Positions 39,701 through 52,900 are shown, numbered from the stretch's first letter. The stretch is DNA of 64,000 nucleotides from Paratrimastix pyriformis (GCA_027972325.1 JAPMOS010000001.1:1643756-1707755), one strand, 5' to 3'. Numbers and translations are program-made. The notes: a model not told the origin generated them from the sequence alone.

Positions 39701-42700
39701 GGGGCAGGGCCGCCCGCCCGCACATCGACGGGAGCCTCGGCCCGGGCCTCGACATCGACACCCAGTCCACCATCGGCCCCCGCGCCTGCCGACCCGGCCG
39801 ACCCGAGCAAACCCGAGCCAACACGAACCAACATGAGCGGGGACGAGCGGGCGTTGGATGACATCGACAAGGAGGGGGAAGGCGGGGGAGGCGACACGAA
39901 GACGGGGCAGACCGGGGCTATCGCCCTGCGACGCGTGACTGTTGCCGCCGGCCGCGACTCGGCCCTCCAGGGAGGCCAACTTGTCGGCCAGGGCCTGATG
40001 GGCAGCGCGTCGCTTCTCGGCCAAGGCAGCCCGAGGGTGCCCCACAAGGGCCTGCAGGCCGGGGTGGCACCGAAGGTGAGATGACGCAAGAGACTCGGCT
40101 CATCCACCGGATGGTGTGTCGTCGCGGCGCGGACCATGACTTGCTGGGCCGTGTCCTGGCCCTTCATCTGGGCGTCGAAGAGGGCCTTCAGCCGGGCCAG
40201 CTCCGCGCCCCCCGAGGGTGTGCGTCCCTTCGGGGCATCCTCTGCTCCAGCTTCCGCAGCCGGGCTCCCCACGGGTTCGGCCGGCGCCGCCTGCGCATCG
40301 GGCGAGCCGGGCAGTGCCTCCGGGTGCCCGGCAGCCTCCTCGGCCGTCGCCAGGCTGGGGGCGGCCTCGAAGGGCAGAGGAGAGGGGCCGCAGGGGGGGG
40401 TGCCAGCGGGACTCCTGGGAGCCGTGGGCGGGTGGGGCGGCGGCAGCCCCGAAGGCGGCGAGCCCGAGGGGTTGGGCGGAGGACCTGCTCCCCAGGATGA
40501 AGGGAGGGCGGGTGAGGGTTGGGCGGCGCGGCCGACCGGCGGGACAGACTCGGTTCGCCCTTGGGCGGAGGCGTGCGGGGCTTCTCTCGAACTGGCTGGG
40601 CGGGAGGCGTGGCGGCCCGCCGGTCGGAGTGGTGCGCGGGGGGCACCGCGTGGCGCTCCACCGAAGAGGAGCGGCTTCCCGGCCGGTGGGCGGGCCCCTG
40701 GGCGGAGACGCGATTGCCCGCCGACGGCTGACGAGCTGCCGGGGGGGAGAGAGCGAGATGGGGACGTGAACGCCGCCAAAGACGGAGGTCAGAGGCCCGG
40801 CAGGGTGGCGGGATGGCGGGCCGAGGCGGTGCCGCGCCCCGACTTGGATCCGCACAGACCGGGGGAGGCGGGGCTGGGGCTGGGGCTGGGGCTCGACGGC
40901 GAGAGGGCCTTCCGCGAGGGGAGGCCGTGCGGGCCCACGGCGGCGCCCCCGAGCGGCGTCCGTGGGGCTGCACCCAGCCGGGGGGGAGGGGTCCGCGGTC
41001 CCGGCCCTGGGGCGGCGCGGATTGGGCCGGGGTGGGCGCCCGGGGCTCGGGCGGGCGCGGACGGTGGCGGATGGCGAACGGCCTGGGCCCCATGGAGGGC
41101 CGCAAAGACGATGCCCCCGCCCGGCGGCTGCTGCGGCTGGGACTGGGCGGACTGGGGCGGCGCGACTCGGGGCGACCCGCCTGGCGGAAGTAGCGGCCAG
41201 TGCATCAAGAGACGCTCGCTGAAGGCTTTGCAGACCGTGTGACGAGGGCAGGCCCTGCAGGGCGTGTCGCTGCTCGGGTAGGCCGTGCGCAGGCTGCTCC
41301 GGTTCGAGTGCCCAGGCAGGCGGTCGGGAAGGCACGGAACATAGAAAGAACCAAAACACACGGCCAAGGGGAGGGAGTGGCGGTGAGGGCAAGACTTCAC
41401 CGAGGGGGGCGCGACCTTCGGCGGCTCGGATGCAGGAGGAGAACGGGCCCGAGGCTCGCCGCGGTAGATGCCCATCTGCTCCTCGGCCTGTACGCAGCCA
41501 GTCCCCACCCCCGTCCCCGCCGTGCCGCGTCATGGGTCCCGGGCCATGGGAGCAGTCCATCCCGGGCGCACGACGGGCAGCAGGCCGTGTTCGCGGCGGT
41601 ACAGGGGGACTGGTGGCAGACCCTTCGACGGTTGAAGCGGGCCGCCTCGAGGGCCTCAAAGTACTGCTTCCGGGCGGCCTCGGCGGCCCGGCGCTGCTCC
41701 TGCTCCCGCTGCTGCTGCAGGGCCACTAGCTGCGCCTGTGGCAGCCCGGCCCCGAGCCCCAAGTCCCGAGTCGAGCCCCGAGTCCCCGAGTCCCGAGCCA
41801 CCAAGCCGGCCAACCCAAGAAACGGGAAATTGCACAAGGCATCACGATGGTACGAGAGGACGGCAGCTGGCCTGGGCAGGGGCAGGACGGGGGGCTGGGC
41901 AGGACGGGGGGCTGGGCAGGACGGGGGGCTGGGCATGACGGGGGGCTGGGCAGGACGGGGCCAAACGGACCTGACGGGCGCGTAGCATCTCGAGCATCCG
42001 CTGCTGCTCGCGCTCCCGGGCCTCCTGGCGCTCCCTGCGCTCCCGATCGGCCTTCTCGGCGGCCGCTCGGTCGGCTTCCATCTGACGAGCCCGCTCGACC
42101 CGCTCGCGGTCTTCTCGCTCGGCCCGCTCGTGCTCGGCCCGCTCGCTGCGCCGTTCCGGCCGCCAGGGATCAGCGGACGCGATGAGGGCGGGGTGGTGAG
42201 GGCGCCACATGCGCCAACACGGCAGCATCGCGGAGCCTCGCCTCAACCCACAGCCATCGCCATCCACCGCCCCCACTCGCCATCCGGCCCGGACCGCTCC
42301 TTGGCCTCCCTGTCGAGGCGCTGCTGTTCCAAGCGGCGCCGCTCCTGCCGCTCGCGTTCCTCCCGCTCGGCAAGCAGATCGCAAGCTGCCCGAAGAGGCG
42401 GGGGCGCCCCTCCGAATGGTGGGGTGGGCGGCTTCGCGGGGGGAAGGGGCGCCCGTGCCGCCGAGGGAACAGCAAGCGGAGGCCGCCTTCAGGCGCCCGA
42501 CCAGCCGGACCAAACCCATGTCACCCCCAGACATTCGTTGTGTGTCAGCCCAGGCCAGGGGCAGGCACGGGAGGGAGTGCTCGCACAAGCACACGGGGCG
42601 CCGAGTTCAAACGGACGGAGCGTCGGTTTTGCGTGCCGCCAGTCCGGCAGCAGCAGCAGCAGCAGCAACGGCGGCGGCGGCGGTCTGCCCGTTCCACCCA

Positions 42701-44440
42701 AGCAGGGCATCCGGCGAACCCGAGACGGTCAGGAAGAGACGGCGACAGGCCGCGCAGGCTCGGCATCTCCTGGCGCCCCTGCCCGGGTAGCCCACAGACC
42801 GGCTGCTGTTGAGGCGGCGGCTCCAGAGGCCGCTGCGGGGCGGGCGCCTGAGCCTGAGCCTGAGCCGGGGCGAGCGGATTGTCCACGGCTCTGGGGATTG
42901 ATTTGGGCAGGGAAGAGGTGAGGCTCCCGCTCACTCGCTCGCTCACGGAGGTGCCAGGAGGACCGATGGGGCAGGCAGACCCGGGCGGAGGCGGAATGGG
43001 CCCGTGGATGACAGTGTGGGAGAACTCGACGTGGAGGAGGGTCGAGCTGAGGAAGGTGGTGATGCGGGCCCGGATGAAGGGCAGCTCGAGGATCTCGTTG
43101 ATCGACGGCCGCTCGGCGGGGTTTTGCTTGAACATGTTCGCCACCAGGGCCCGCAGGTCGCCGCTGGGCAGCATGGGAAAGGACAGTGAGCTGACGGGTG
43201 GGGTGCCCCTCTCAGGCGGACCTATACGCGGGGGCGATGGGCGGGTACTGGCCGCGGAGGATCTTCAGGACGAGGCCTTTCATGTTGTTCGAGTCGAAGG
43301 CGTGCCGCAGGGTGGTCAGCTCGTAGAGGACGCACCCCAGCGACCAGATGTCGCTCTTGTTGTCGTACGGCCGCTCTTCGCAGATTTCTGCCGATCGGGG
43401 ACGGACACACGGGGCCGTGACGAGGAGCGGAAGGGACAGACACACCCAATCCACACCATCCCACGCCACGCTCCTCCCATCGCTGCCGGGGAAGCAGCAA
43501 AAGTGTCACTCCTCGACCGCATCCTCTCTGGCCCCAAGGTCGGGTGGGGCAGCGGACCGGGGGAGAGGTAGTAGGGCGTGCCGATCGCTAGGGGGGAGGA
43601 GAGGCGCCAGCCAGAGGGATCCATGACAATCAGCCTCATCTCTCGGGGGGAGTGCCCCTCCCGCCTCGCCGCCCTTCTGTGGTGGCTGTGGTGGCTGTGG
43701 TGGCTGTGGTGGCTGTGGTGGCTGGGGTCTCTGACCGGTCTTTGCCAGCTCGCACGTGTTGGTGAGGATGCGCGCGATACCAAAGTCGCCCAGCTTGACG
43801 ATGCCCTGCGAGGTCATGAAGATGTTCTACGGGTAGCGGGATGGTGAAACGGGCAGCTGTTGAGGGAGGGGTTCAGCCGACCTGGGTCTTGATATCGCGG
43901 TGCAAGATCTTTCGGTCGTGAACATGCTTGAGGGCCAGGCAGAGCTGGACGAACCAATCGAGAATTCGCTAGAATGGCAGTCCAATGCGACTGAGCATCG
44001 TCAGAATCCGAGCCAAAAAGCTCCGACCTCCTCACGGAAGAGCTGCCCGTGCTGCTTCTGGATCTGCTGGAACAGGTCTCCACCGTCGGCATAGTCCATC
44101 ACAATGCACAGCAAGCTGTGTGGAAGAGTGTCCACTCGGAACATCAGCCGCTGTGGCGACAGACCCCTTCTCGACGAAACTCTCCCGGTAGCTGATGATG
44201 TTTGGATGACGCAATTGCGAGAGGATGCGGATTTCATTGATGGCCTCGTTCCGTTCTTTTTTTGATAGTTGCGCAACATTCTACCAGAACCGAGTCAGCA
44301 GTGTCAAAAAGAAAGCAAAAAATAGCGACAATTTCCTTGACAACGTAGAGCTTATTTGTTTGCTTATTTTTAACCAAAACGGCACTACCGAAGCTTCCCT
44401 TGCCAATAACCTTGACACGCTGGTATTTTTGCAGGGGAAC
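36751..44440 (-). CDS. NIMA-related Ser/Thr kinase, Nek1-like
   Basis: The N-terminal kinase domain (about 44440-43060) reads [20 protein letters not shown] (Gly loop), YVVKEI (catalytic Lys), and [16 protein letters not shown]. Next come [15 protein letters not shown], the catalytic loop [22 protein letters not shown] (DFG), GTPYYLSPE and [18 protein letters not shown]. The domain ends [19 protein letters not shown]. These are Nek hallmarks. Then follow a long charged, coiled-coil-prone stretch ([33 protein letters not shown]) and Pro-rich linkers. The C-terminal part ([19 protein letters not shown], then [13 protein letters not shown] and [19 protein letters not shown]) resembles the Nek1 C-terminal helical region. 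The stop is at 36751. Nek1-type kinases act in cilia and the DNA-damage response. The first coding exon is unresolved: an ATG at 44697 is possible but overlaps the divergent gene. Kinase identity is firm, the C-terminal model approximate. Confidence 0.85.
37905..38025. repeat. Two adjacent minisatellites in a Nek intron
   Basis: CCCCTTCC units (37905-37965) followed by about four copies of ACCCCAGGCTTG (37958-38025). Confidence 0.85.
41875..41962. repeat. 17-bp minisatellite (GGGCAGGACGGGGGGCT)n
   Basis: About five near-perfect units in an intron between two coiled-coil coding segments of the Nek gene. The last units vary (CATG for CAGG). Confidence 0.85.
43676..43728. repeat. 9-bp minisatellite (TGTGGTGGC)n, intron in the kinase domain
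   Basis: About five units between the DFG exon and the GTPYYLSPE exon of the Nek gene. Confidence 0.85.
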
Positions 44441-44517
44441 CGGAAGTGATTGAAAAAAGTTGTTAAACCAGTGATAGTGGGGTACGCCCGAGGTTCTCTA
44501 GAATTGGAGAAATTTAG

Positions 44518-45631
44518 ATGCAGCCACCGATTCATGTTCCCTCCGTATCCGAGGACCGTTTCTATTTTTATTCGTATAATCCTTTTGATGGGCGCTGTGG
44601 AGTTTGTTCCGCCAAGAGCGCTCCACCGGGTCCATTGGTCTTGACCCTCCCTCCATGCCCCCACAATTCTCCTTCGTCTTCTAGGATTCTCCGCCATTAA
44701 TTTCGTTCAAAAAAACAATCCCTCCCTCTCAAGAGAAGTCCGGGCCGACCTTTCCTCATTTCACAGAGGCTCTCCGCTACGTTCAGTCGCAGAGACTCTT
44801 CCTTACAACCCGCTTCCGCTCGCCCGTTCCGTCGCTGCAAGAGCCTTCCCTTTCCAAACCACAACTCCACCCATCGCAGAGCCTCCCCACGGCCAGTGGT
44901 CTTCCTCCCATGCAGCCTCTCCACTCCTCTACTTCACTCCCGCCCAGCGAATCCACAACCCACCATCTCCACCGCCACCACTTCCTGTCGCCGCGCCCGG
45001 CCCCATCACAACCGTCACAACCACCACCACCACCACCACCACCACCACCACCACCACCACCACCACCACCACCACCACCACCACCACCACCACCACCACC
45101 ACCTCCTCCTCCTCCTCCTCCTCCGCCGCCGCCGCCCCAGCTGGCAGCTCATCTGAGAGCTCGTCGTTGGCCCGTCCGAACGACCTTTTGACCCTCCTTC
45201 TCGGGGAGAATGGCACTGGCCTCGTTCCGGATCAGGATTCCATGTGCGGCGATGTCCCGAGTCGGCCCCCCTCGTCGCCTCCCACTTCTTCCCCACCGAT
45301 TGCGCCTCAGCCGACTGCATCCCCGCAAGTGGCTCCCTCTCCGGCGGTTTCCCCCCTGACTACGTCCCCGCCGACGCAGCCGACTGCGTTTCAGCCGGCC
45401 GCGTCCCTGCCGGCTTCACCCACCCCAATTGCGCCTCCGACTGCGCCGCTCCCGACAGCCGAGTCAGGTTCCCTTTCTGTCTCCCCGACGGCACACAGCA
45501 GTCCGACGCTCGCCGACGCCCTCTCACCGCCGAGCGACGGGCCCTCGGCGTCAGCACCGCACCGTCATCCCGAATCGCCATGCTCCATCGACGTTCTCGC
45601 TCGGTTGCTCGAAAAGCCACAGTCTTCCTGA
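44518..45631 (+). CDS. Pro/Ser-rich protein of unknown function
   Basis: Start at ATG 44518: MQPPIHVPSVSEDRFYFYSY, then FDGRCGVCSAKS..PPGPL. A GTCTTG..CTTCTAG intron joins DSPPLISFKKTIPPSQEKSG and FPHFTEALRYVQSQRLF. The frame continues Ser/Pro-rich into a (CAC)n(CTC)n microsatellite. After the microsatellite a different frame is coding-like: SSSESSSLARPNDLLTLLLG, then Pro/Ser/Thr repeats ending IDVLARLLEKPQSS. The two parts are probably joined by an intron that removes the microsatellite (a GTCTTCC donor and CCCCAG acceptor would keep phase), but this is inference. No known domain is seen. The gene is divergent from the Nek kinase, whose first exon may overlap it. Low to moderate confidence. 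Confidence 0.4.
45018..45137. repeat. (CAC)n(CTC)n(CGC)n trinucleotide tract
   Basis: About 26 ACC/CAC triplets, then CTC and CGC triplets, all open in every frame (Pro, Thr or His runs). Possibly intronic in the Pro/Ser-rich gene. Confidence 0.9.
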
Positions 45632-45727
45632 ATGGGATCAGTCATGGCTTGTTTATCGTCTGATCGCTCCTTTGCGCGGTTTTTCTTGTTTGGCTTGCAA
45701 CACAAAGAGAGCTTCCAGATGCCCTGC

Positions 45728-46836
45728 TTACTGCTGGCTCTCGGCCTCGCCCGCTGGACGGGACTTCTTGTGATGTCGATGCTTCTTTTCGGGTTGCGGT
45801 TCAGCACCGGGTGCCTCGGGAAGCGGGACCGCCTCAGGGGCTGCCTCAGGGGCTGCCGGGGTGGCAAGCGACTCGTCGCGGGCATGCTTCCGGTGGTGCT
45901 TCTTCGGGGCCGCTGCTGCTGCTGCGGGCTCGTCGACAGCAGAAGGTTGGGCGGATTCGCCCTCTGCAGTGGCCGGGGAAGAGCTTGCGGTGGTGTGGTG
46001 CTTCTTCTTCTTCGGCTTCATCTTGGATTCATCTGCAGGGGGCGAATCACCCTCGGGGCTTGGAAGCACGGCGCTACCCTCCGTGGGGCTTGGAAGCACG
46101 GGACTCTCTTCCGCGGGCTTGTCGTCCTGGCGATGCTTCTTGTGCTTCTTCTTCTCGGCCGCGGGAACCGGCGATGGGGCGGCTGCAGCGGTCGTCACGG
46201 CCTCGGCATGGGGTTTGGGCTTCGAGTCGGTCTCCTCGTCGAAGCGCGTGTGGAACTTCGAGACGATGGGGTTCACGGGAGGGCGGCCGGCGGCTGGGGA
46301 TGCGGTGGCCGAGCGAGAACCGGGCTCGGCTGGGAGTGAAGCCCGGACAGATGGCCATGCGGGGGAGGATTAAGAGGGGAAGTGTATTGTGTGTGTGTGT
46401 GTGTGTGCGCGCGCGCGTGTGTGTGTGGGGGGGGACGGTGTTGGCAGGTCACACAGACCTGGGGCACCACTCCCATCGGCCGAACCTGCCTTCCGAAACA
46501 TGGACAGGAACGATTTCCGAAGGGTCTGAACCGAAGCTCCAGGAGCAATCGGTTGAGGTTCTTCGTTCTTCTCCTCCGAAGGGGGCTCGGCAGACCCCAT
46601 CGGCCGAACTTCTCCGGTCCCCTCCCTGTGAGGTTATGCAAATGGGTTGTTACAGGCTGAGCATGCAGACCAAGCAGAAGATCCAAATCCGAGACCCTGC
46701 TTCCCCTATGGGCATCAAACAACCAGTGCCACTTGGGATCTGAGCCGCGGCTGCAAACCTTGCATTTAATGGAATTCAATTTTGTGTAGTAGCTCTCTTG
46801 AAACTCCTCTGTAAATCCAAGCGGAGAGCCCATCAT
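45728..46836 (-). CDS. Lys/Ala-rich low-complexity protein, function unknown
   Basis: Start at the ATG pair at 46836: MMGSPLGFTEEFQESYYTKL, then NSIKC before an intron. A middle exon carries PPSEEKNEEPQPIAPGASVQ and LRKSFLSMFRKAGSADG. The last exon begins near NPIVSKFHTRFDEETDSK and continues as Lys/His clusters (KKKHKKHRQDD, KPKKKKHHTT, KKHHRKHARDE) between Ala/Pro stretches, ending EKKHRHHKKSRPAGEAESQQ. The regular spacing of basic clusters suggests an RNA- or DNA-binding, or nucleolar, disordered tail, but I recognise no family. An intron contains a GT/GC dinucleotide run (46388-46430). The gene is divergent from the membrane protein gene at 47000 with a 163-nt gap. Confidence 0.6.
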
Positions 46837-46999
46837 TTTTCGCCTAATCAGTGTCTCATGAGCATTGGCCTGAGCCAAACGAGGAGGCGGCAGACGAGGA
46901 GGGAAAATAGAAATAGCCTATTAAACCGCGGGAAGTCCTTCTATTCCTTCTAATTCGCTCGACCGAACCGTCCATGAGGGCCCCGCCGCTTCCGGGAGA

Positions 47000-49900
47000 A
47001 TGAAAATTCCTGAAATTCCGCATAATCATTCTCCTCGCGAGATCCGGCACGACACATTGTCCGACACCCCTCTTCCCCACCAGCAACAACTCAAGTCAAC
47101 TGGCGCGTGGAGCCGTCGAATCGGATATGCTCTTTTTTCTTCCCTGCTTCTCCTCCTCTTGGAGGTGATTCTTTTTATTCTGCCGGCACTCTATTCAGCA
47201 TACACGGTTTTCGTTTCCCGCCAATACGGCGCCTCCTATTTTTGGGCCGGTCTTCTTGACGCGTGGATGTGTGCGGTCTGTTTTGCATGAATTGGTGGTA
47301 TTGGAGATGGGCTCACCCCTTTCTTGCTGTTTTAGCTGGCGGTCGGCCCTCTCTTCCTGGTCAACTTTTTCCTCATCGTTCCCGGAGGGTTCTCCAAAAA
47401 CTCCGTCTGTCCAATTGGCTCCCGCTGAGTCCCCTCATTCTCTGTATCCTCCAGCGGCTCGCGTTCTGGCTGACGATCATCTTCGGCGTGTTCGTGGTGG
47501 TCTCGGGGATCTTCATGGTTGTCCAATATCGCACCGAGTATTGGAGCTCGTACGCGGCCTTCGATCTCTTCACGGACTACCTCGCCGTCTTCGGATACCT
47601 GCTCACCAACCTGGTTGTCATCTTCATCTACTTCCGCCAGTGCTCCATCATCTGGTACACATTCCTCTGGGCAGCGGTCAGTCCCCACTCCACCTTCTCC
47701 TCCTCCGCCTCCCACCATTCCGCCATTCCTCCTCGTCGAAACATCCAAATCATCTCGGCCGCCGCTCGGTTTCTCTGACCACGGCGGGGTCCCAATGGGG
47801 CGACAGTGGATGCCCTTTCTCTTCCTCCTGGGCGACACGGCTCTGCTGCCACTCGCCTACCACATCAGGGCGCCCTGGGCCAGGCTCCTCGTACGGGCGC
47901 TTCTGATCCCGACTTTGGTGCGCTGGCTGTTGTACCTGATGGACAAGTTGCGTGGGCGGATGCGCCCAGTCATGCCCCAGTATGAGGTCCGTCGGCCGGC
48001 CTCTCGTCACCTCTCCGGCCCCTCCCTCCGACTCGTGGGCCCACTTCTTTTCCTTTGTGCAGTGCTTCTTTTACTCTTCCCACGCAGCCATCCTGACATA
48101 CTTCGGGCCCTTCTTTGTGGCCGTCGACCCCTCGGCGAGCCTCGCCGACGTGGCCATCACGGCAGGTGTGGCGCAGATCACAACCATCCTCTCGGAAGCT
48201 CTACTCCTGGCCCGGCCCCACCGGGCAGCCATCCGGACGTGGGCCAGGCGTCACCTGTCGGCTTGCCTGGGCAGGACCATCACCCATCCCGAGGGCTTCC
48301 CAGCGGATGACTACTCCCTGGAACAGTCCATCGACCCGTCCGGGGCCCGCCTGCCCCCCTACGGGGTCGAGCCGGACTTGCTTGGCCCCGACCCCGAGCC
48401 CAACCTGGGGGCCAGCGGGTGTGCCGATCCAGGAAGCTGCGGGGACCCCTCGGTCCTGCAGGACATGCTCGCGCTCCCGGGTGCCGGACAGGAAACCCTC
48501 CAGTTGGGCGCCCCGTCACCCCTGCCGCTGATGCGCATTCCCCTCGACGTGGGTCCCGAGGGCTCCCCCGCCATGACGGCAGACGAGCCGACTCCACTGC
48601 GGCAAGCGGGCGGCCGACCCCACGGGATTCAGCCTGGCGCTCCGCCCCATCTCTCCGGACCTTTGCCTCCGGCCGCTTCTCCGCAGCACGCCAACTCCTG
48701 GCCGCAGTCGAAGACGCAGCCGCACACTCGCCCTCAATCGCAGCGGCCTGAATCGCCCCAAACCCAGCTCCCCCTCCCGGGCGCGGTCTCCCCGGACCCG
48801 AATCGCACCTCTCTCTCGTTGGCGTCGTCGGAGTTGGGTCGGACGGCAGCCACACTGACCGACACAACCACCGGGACTTCGGAGGCCAGCAGCAGCAGCG
48901 TCGATTCGCCCCCGCCGTCACCCTTTCTGGTCAGCATCCACGGGCCGGCCCCGCTCTCGCCCCCGTTTCTCTCCCCAGTCTCTTCGGCAACGGAAATGCC
49001 CTCGGGGCCTCCAGATCGCGATGCGATCGGGCTCGTCGTTCCCCTGGTGCTCCCTGTCCCCATTGATCGCCTCCCATTCTCATCACCGCCGGCGCCGCAA
49101 CCACCGCAGCAACCACCGCAGCAACCGCCGCAACCATCACAACCGCAGCCATCACAACCGCAGCCATCACAACCGCAGCCATCACAACCACAGCCATCAC
49201 AACCACAGCCATCACAACCACAGCCATCACAACCGCCGCAACCGCCGCAACCGCCGCAACAGCCACAACCGCCGCAACAGCCTCAACTGCAGCCAGCGCC
49301 GTCGTCGTTTTCGCATGAGGATGGCCCCAGTCTGGACACCCATGTCTCTGCACCTCCTCAGGAAGGATCCTCGCACAACCCCTTGCCGCAGGTCCCGTTG
49401 GGCCCGACTCCGACAGGATCGGCCCAGCAAGCCACCCCCCTCGTATCGCCGTCCGAATCCCGTCGTGAGGTTTCCGTTGCCTCTCCTCACGGTGCCGTCA
49501 TTGCTGCGGGCAGGGCGACCCCTAACGTGTGCGAAGCCGGTCCAGACAGCGGTGCGGCGGAGATGCTATTGCCCATGATACCGTCCCTGTTACCCAGCCT
49601 GGGCTTGGAAGGAGACTCCTCGCCCACGGCCCATTCGCTGGGCCCGGAAGACACCGGAGGTATCTCTTTGGCTTGTGGGGCTCTCTCGTCCTGGTCGCAT
49701 GCCTCCGTCCGCTGGACACCCAGCGCGCTCCCCAGCCCAGTGGCGCGCCCGGTCTCGCCTCGCATGGGGTGTGGTGGCGTGATGGAGGTGGGCCTTGAGT
49801 CGCCAGCCGCCGCTCAGCAGGTCTCCTCCGAAGCACCTCCGCCTGCGGGTCCCCAACAAGAGCCCGAGGGTGATGTCGGGCCCGGTCCCGCCTCGCAGCC

Positions 49901-52900
49901 CTTCCCCGACACCATTCCGTCGACCATCCCCTTTTCGGCCATCGTGCCTTTCTCGGCTCAGCATGAGTCCCCCTCCGAGCGGGTTGGCGCTCCGTCACCA
50001 GGTGACAGCAGCCCTCCTGGAAGTGGCAGCCCGGCTACGGAGAGCTCCCGCCCGTCGACAGCCTCCGGCCTCTCGTCGCCTGCCGCGGAGAGCGCCCAGC
50101 TTGGTGGCAGCGGTGCAGGGGGCGATCAGCTTCTGATTCCGAGTGTTTTCGGAGCGCCTGCTCCTGCAGAAGGCGGTTTTCCGCGCTTCGCACCTGGCCA
50201 AGCCGCCGAACTGCTGCCGCCATCCGCACCGGAGCCTTGGCACCCAGAGCCAGAGGGTCTCGGTTCGAGCTGCCCTCCACAACCAGCCGTTCCCATATCC
50301 AGTTCCCCCCCTTGCGCCGCGCCTGTCCCCATTTTGACCCCCTTGCCGGAAGTGCCACAGGAAGGACCGCAGGACGATCTCCCGGGGTCCCCAGGCTCGC
50401 ATCACTCTCTCCCCTCGACACCAGCCCTCGTCCCCATGAGGGTTCCCCTTCCGACCCAACCGGACGCCCCCTCTGCACTTGCGCAAGCATGCCCTCCCTC
50501 GCCCGGTTGGGCAGCACCAGCTGTGGAACCACTCCCTCTGCCGCCCCAAACCCCTTCCGAGCAAACCGTGATTTTGCAGGCATCCCTGGGCCCACAGGAG
50601 CAGACGAATCCCGTTCCGCCAACCGCCGGAGCGACTGTTCCGAGCCCTCTCGCCCCTTTCCTCCCGCCCTTGTCTCCCAAACCCAAACTCGATGGGGAAG
50701 GTGCCGACCCTGGCGGCAACGGTGGTGGCGGCGCTCGGACCTCGCCCACGACGAGCCGCTCCACTTCCTCGTCGGGCGACTCGGCGTCGGGCGACCCCGT
50801 GGCGGCTCCCGTTCCGGCCGACAAAGCGGCTCTTCCTCTCGGTTCATCTGCCTCCGGCTCAGCTCTCGGCCATCCGTCGGGGGCCGGTCTCTCGTTCGGA
50901 AACCTCGGCCATGTGGCCGCCCACCGCCCCGCGTTGGCTCTGCCCGGGCAGGATCTCTCCCGATCCCACGATTTGTCCTTTTCCTCCCAATCCGGGGCCC
51001 CGGCTTTCCTGGGGCTCTCCGCGACTCCGGTTCCTTTCACGCCCACTTCATGCGGCTCCTTGCCGACGCCACGTTCTGCGGGCTCCGAGCCGTCGATGGC
51101 GCCGGAGGTGTCTCTCGTCTGTATGTCCTCCTTCCTCTCCCCCCAACTCGCGCACATCCGCACACCCGCACACCCGCACACCCGCACCCGCATCCACACA
51201 CCCTCCCACATTCCCGACATCCTCAGGTCGTTCGGACGTTGCAACGGTCCCAGGGGTCAGAAACCTCGATCTCCTCGCACGGCAAGCCCCCCAAGAAGCG
51301 GCGTCCTTTCATCCCGCCGCTGTTTCTCCCCCCTCGTGTCTACCATTCCCCACGGTCCAACCCACCCCCTCGTGAACCACGTCGGCCGGTGCACGACCCA
51401 AACCGCGACCGGGAGGCCAAGTTTGAGGCGATGCAGGTCCGCTTGGTGCCTCTTCATGTGCCGCGATCAGGATGCCATGTGGAAGGATCCCTTGCTGACC
51501 AGCCCCCCCACACACACACACACACAAACACAAACACAAACAGCGCGAGATGCACGCCCGGCTGCGGCGTGAACGGAAGCAATTTCAGTCGCAGCGATTG
51601 AACGCACTCGCAGAGAGCCGGACTCTCCAGCCGGGCGACTCGTCGAGCGGACCCGGGGCCGCCCCGGATCGGCCTCGGGCATCCACCGCTTTCCGACCGC
51701 CTCCCCACCGGGTCCGCCGCCTCCCGGAGCCGTCCCCACGAACCCCTTTCCCTCCCCGTCCACCGTCCATTGCCCTTCCCTCCCCGGACCTTCCATTTCC
51801 CCTCCATCGCGCCCTCGAGCTCATGTCTTCCCTATCGGCGGTCGTTCCTCGGTGCCTCGCATTCTTCGCAGAATCCCCTGGAGCGGAGGGGCCAACGATC
51901 CCCGACATCTTCCCGGGGACACCCTTGAGCACCAGCTCCCACGCTACCTCCTCGGTCATGACGCAGCCCCCGCTTCTCGCGCGCGGCGAGCCATCCATTT
52001 CCCTCGTCTCGAGCGCCCCCTCGTGCCCCATGCCGGGGAGCCCCAGCTCCCTGTGCACGTCGATCACGCCTTCCTCGCTCCCTGCGGCCCTGCCTTGCAC
52101 CCTCGCCCGCCTGCAGCAACAGAGCATCCGCTGGGGCTCTTCGGGCGACCTCGGCTCGAGCGCCAAGGGGCGCGGCGGTCCCATCAGCCTCGGGACAGGT
52201 GGCGAGGGCGACGAGCGAGCTTTCGACCCAGCCGTCTCGCTTCCCGATCGGGATCGGTCCTTGATGCCGCCCCGCCCCGCCTGCCTGCCTGGGTTCTTTC
52301 CTTCCCGTCGGCTCATTTTTTTTTTTGTTTGATTTTTTTTTGGCAAACTCGGCTCTCCTGATGGGCGCAGGTCCGTGGCTGCCAGAGATGGGTCGATGGG
52401 CCAACCGGAACCATGCACCCCGCCCGCCCCGCCCGCCCCGTGTGTGCTTCAGGGCGGCTCGCTCGTGGACGTTCTCCTTCTGACTGCCACTCACGAACTC
52501 TCCAGTCTGCCTTTGGGAGTTGGAGGGAGCGAGGGGTGGGCGGAGGGGTGAGTGGAGCGAGGGGCGGAACGAGGGAGCGGCGGGTTTGAGTGGTCAGAAC
52601 GTGTTGCCCATCCTCTTGATGTTGTGTGCCTCTCTTGCCTGCCTTGCGGTTTCCTTGGTGGTACAGGCATCTTCTTGACGACTGCCCTGAACACGTTTAC
52701 TTTGGGCCTTCCCGAAGGCATTGGCCAGCTCCAACGTGGGGCCGTCCAGATTGGATTTGTCCTCATGCGCATCGTCGTCTTGTGCTGCATCAGTGCGCCC
52801 CTCTCCGGCCGAGAGGTTTTCCAGCGTGTGCTTCGCTTCTTCAATCCCAAGTTTCTCGCCATCAACGCGACAAACTTTTGTGCGCTCGCTCTTTACGGCG

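Noticed and set aside
47332-47838. Minus-strand 168-codon frame opposite the membrane protein
   Set aside because: It is a shadow of TM-coding exons; the plus strand has clear hydrophobic helices and splice sites.
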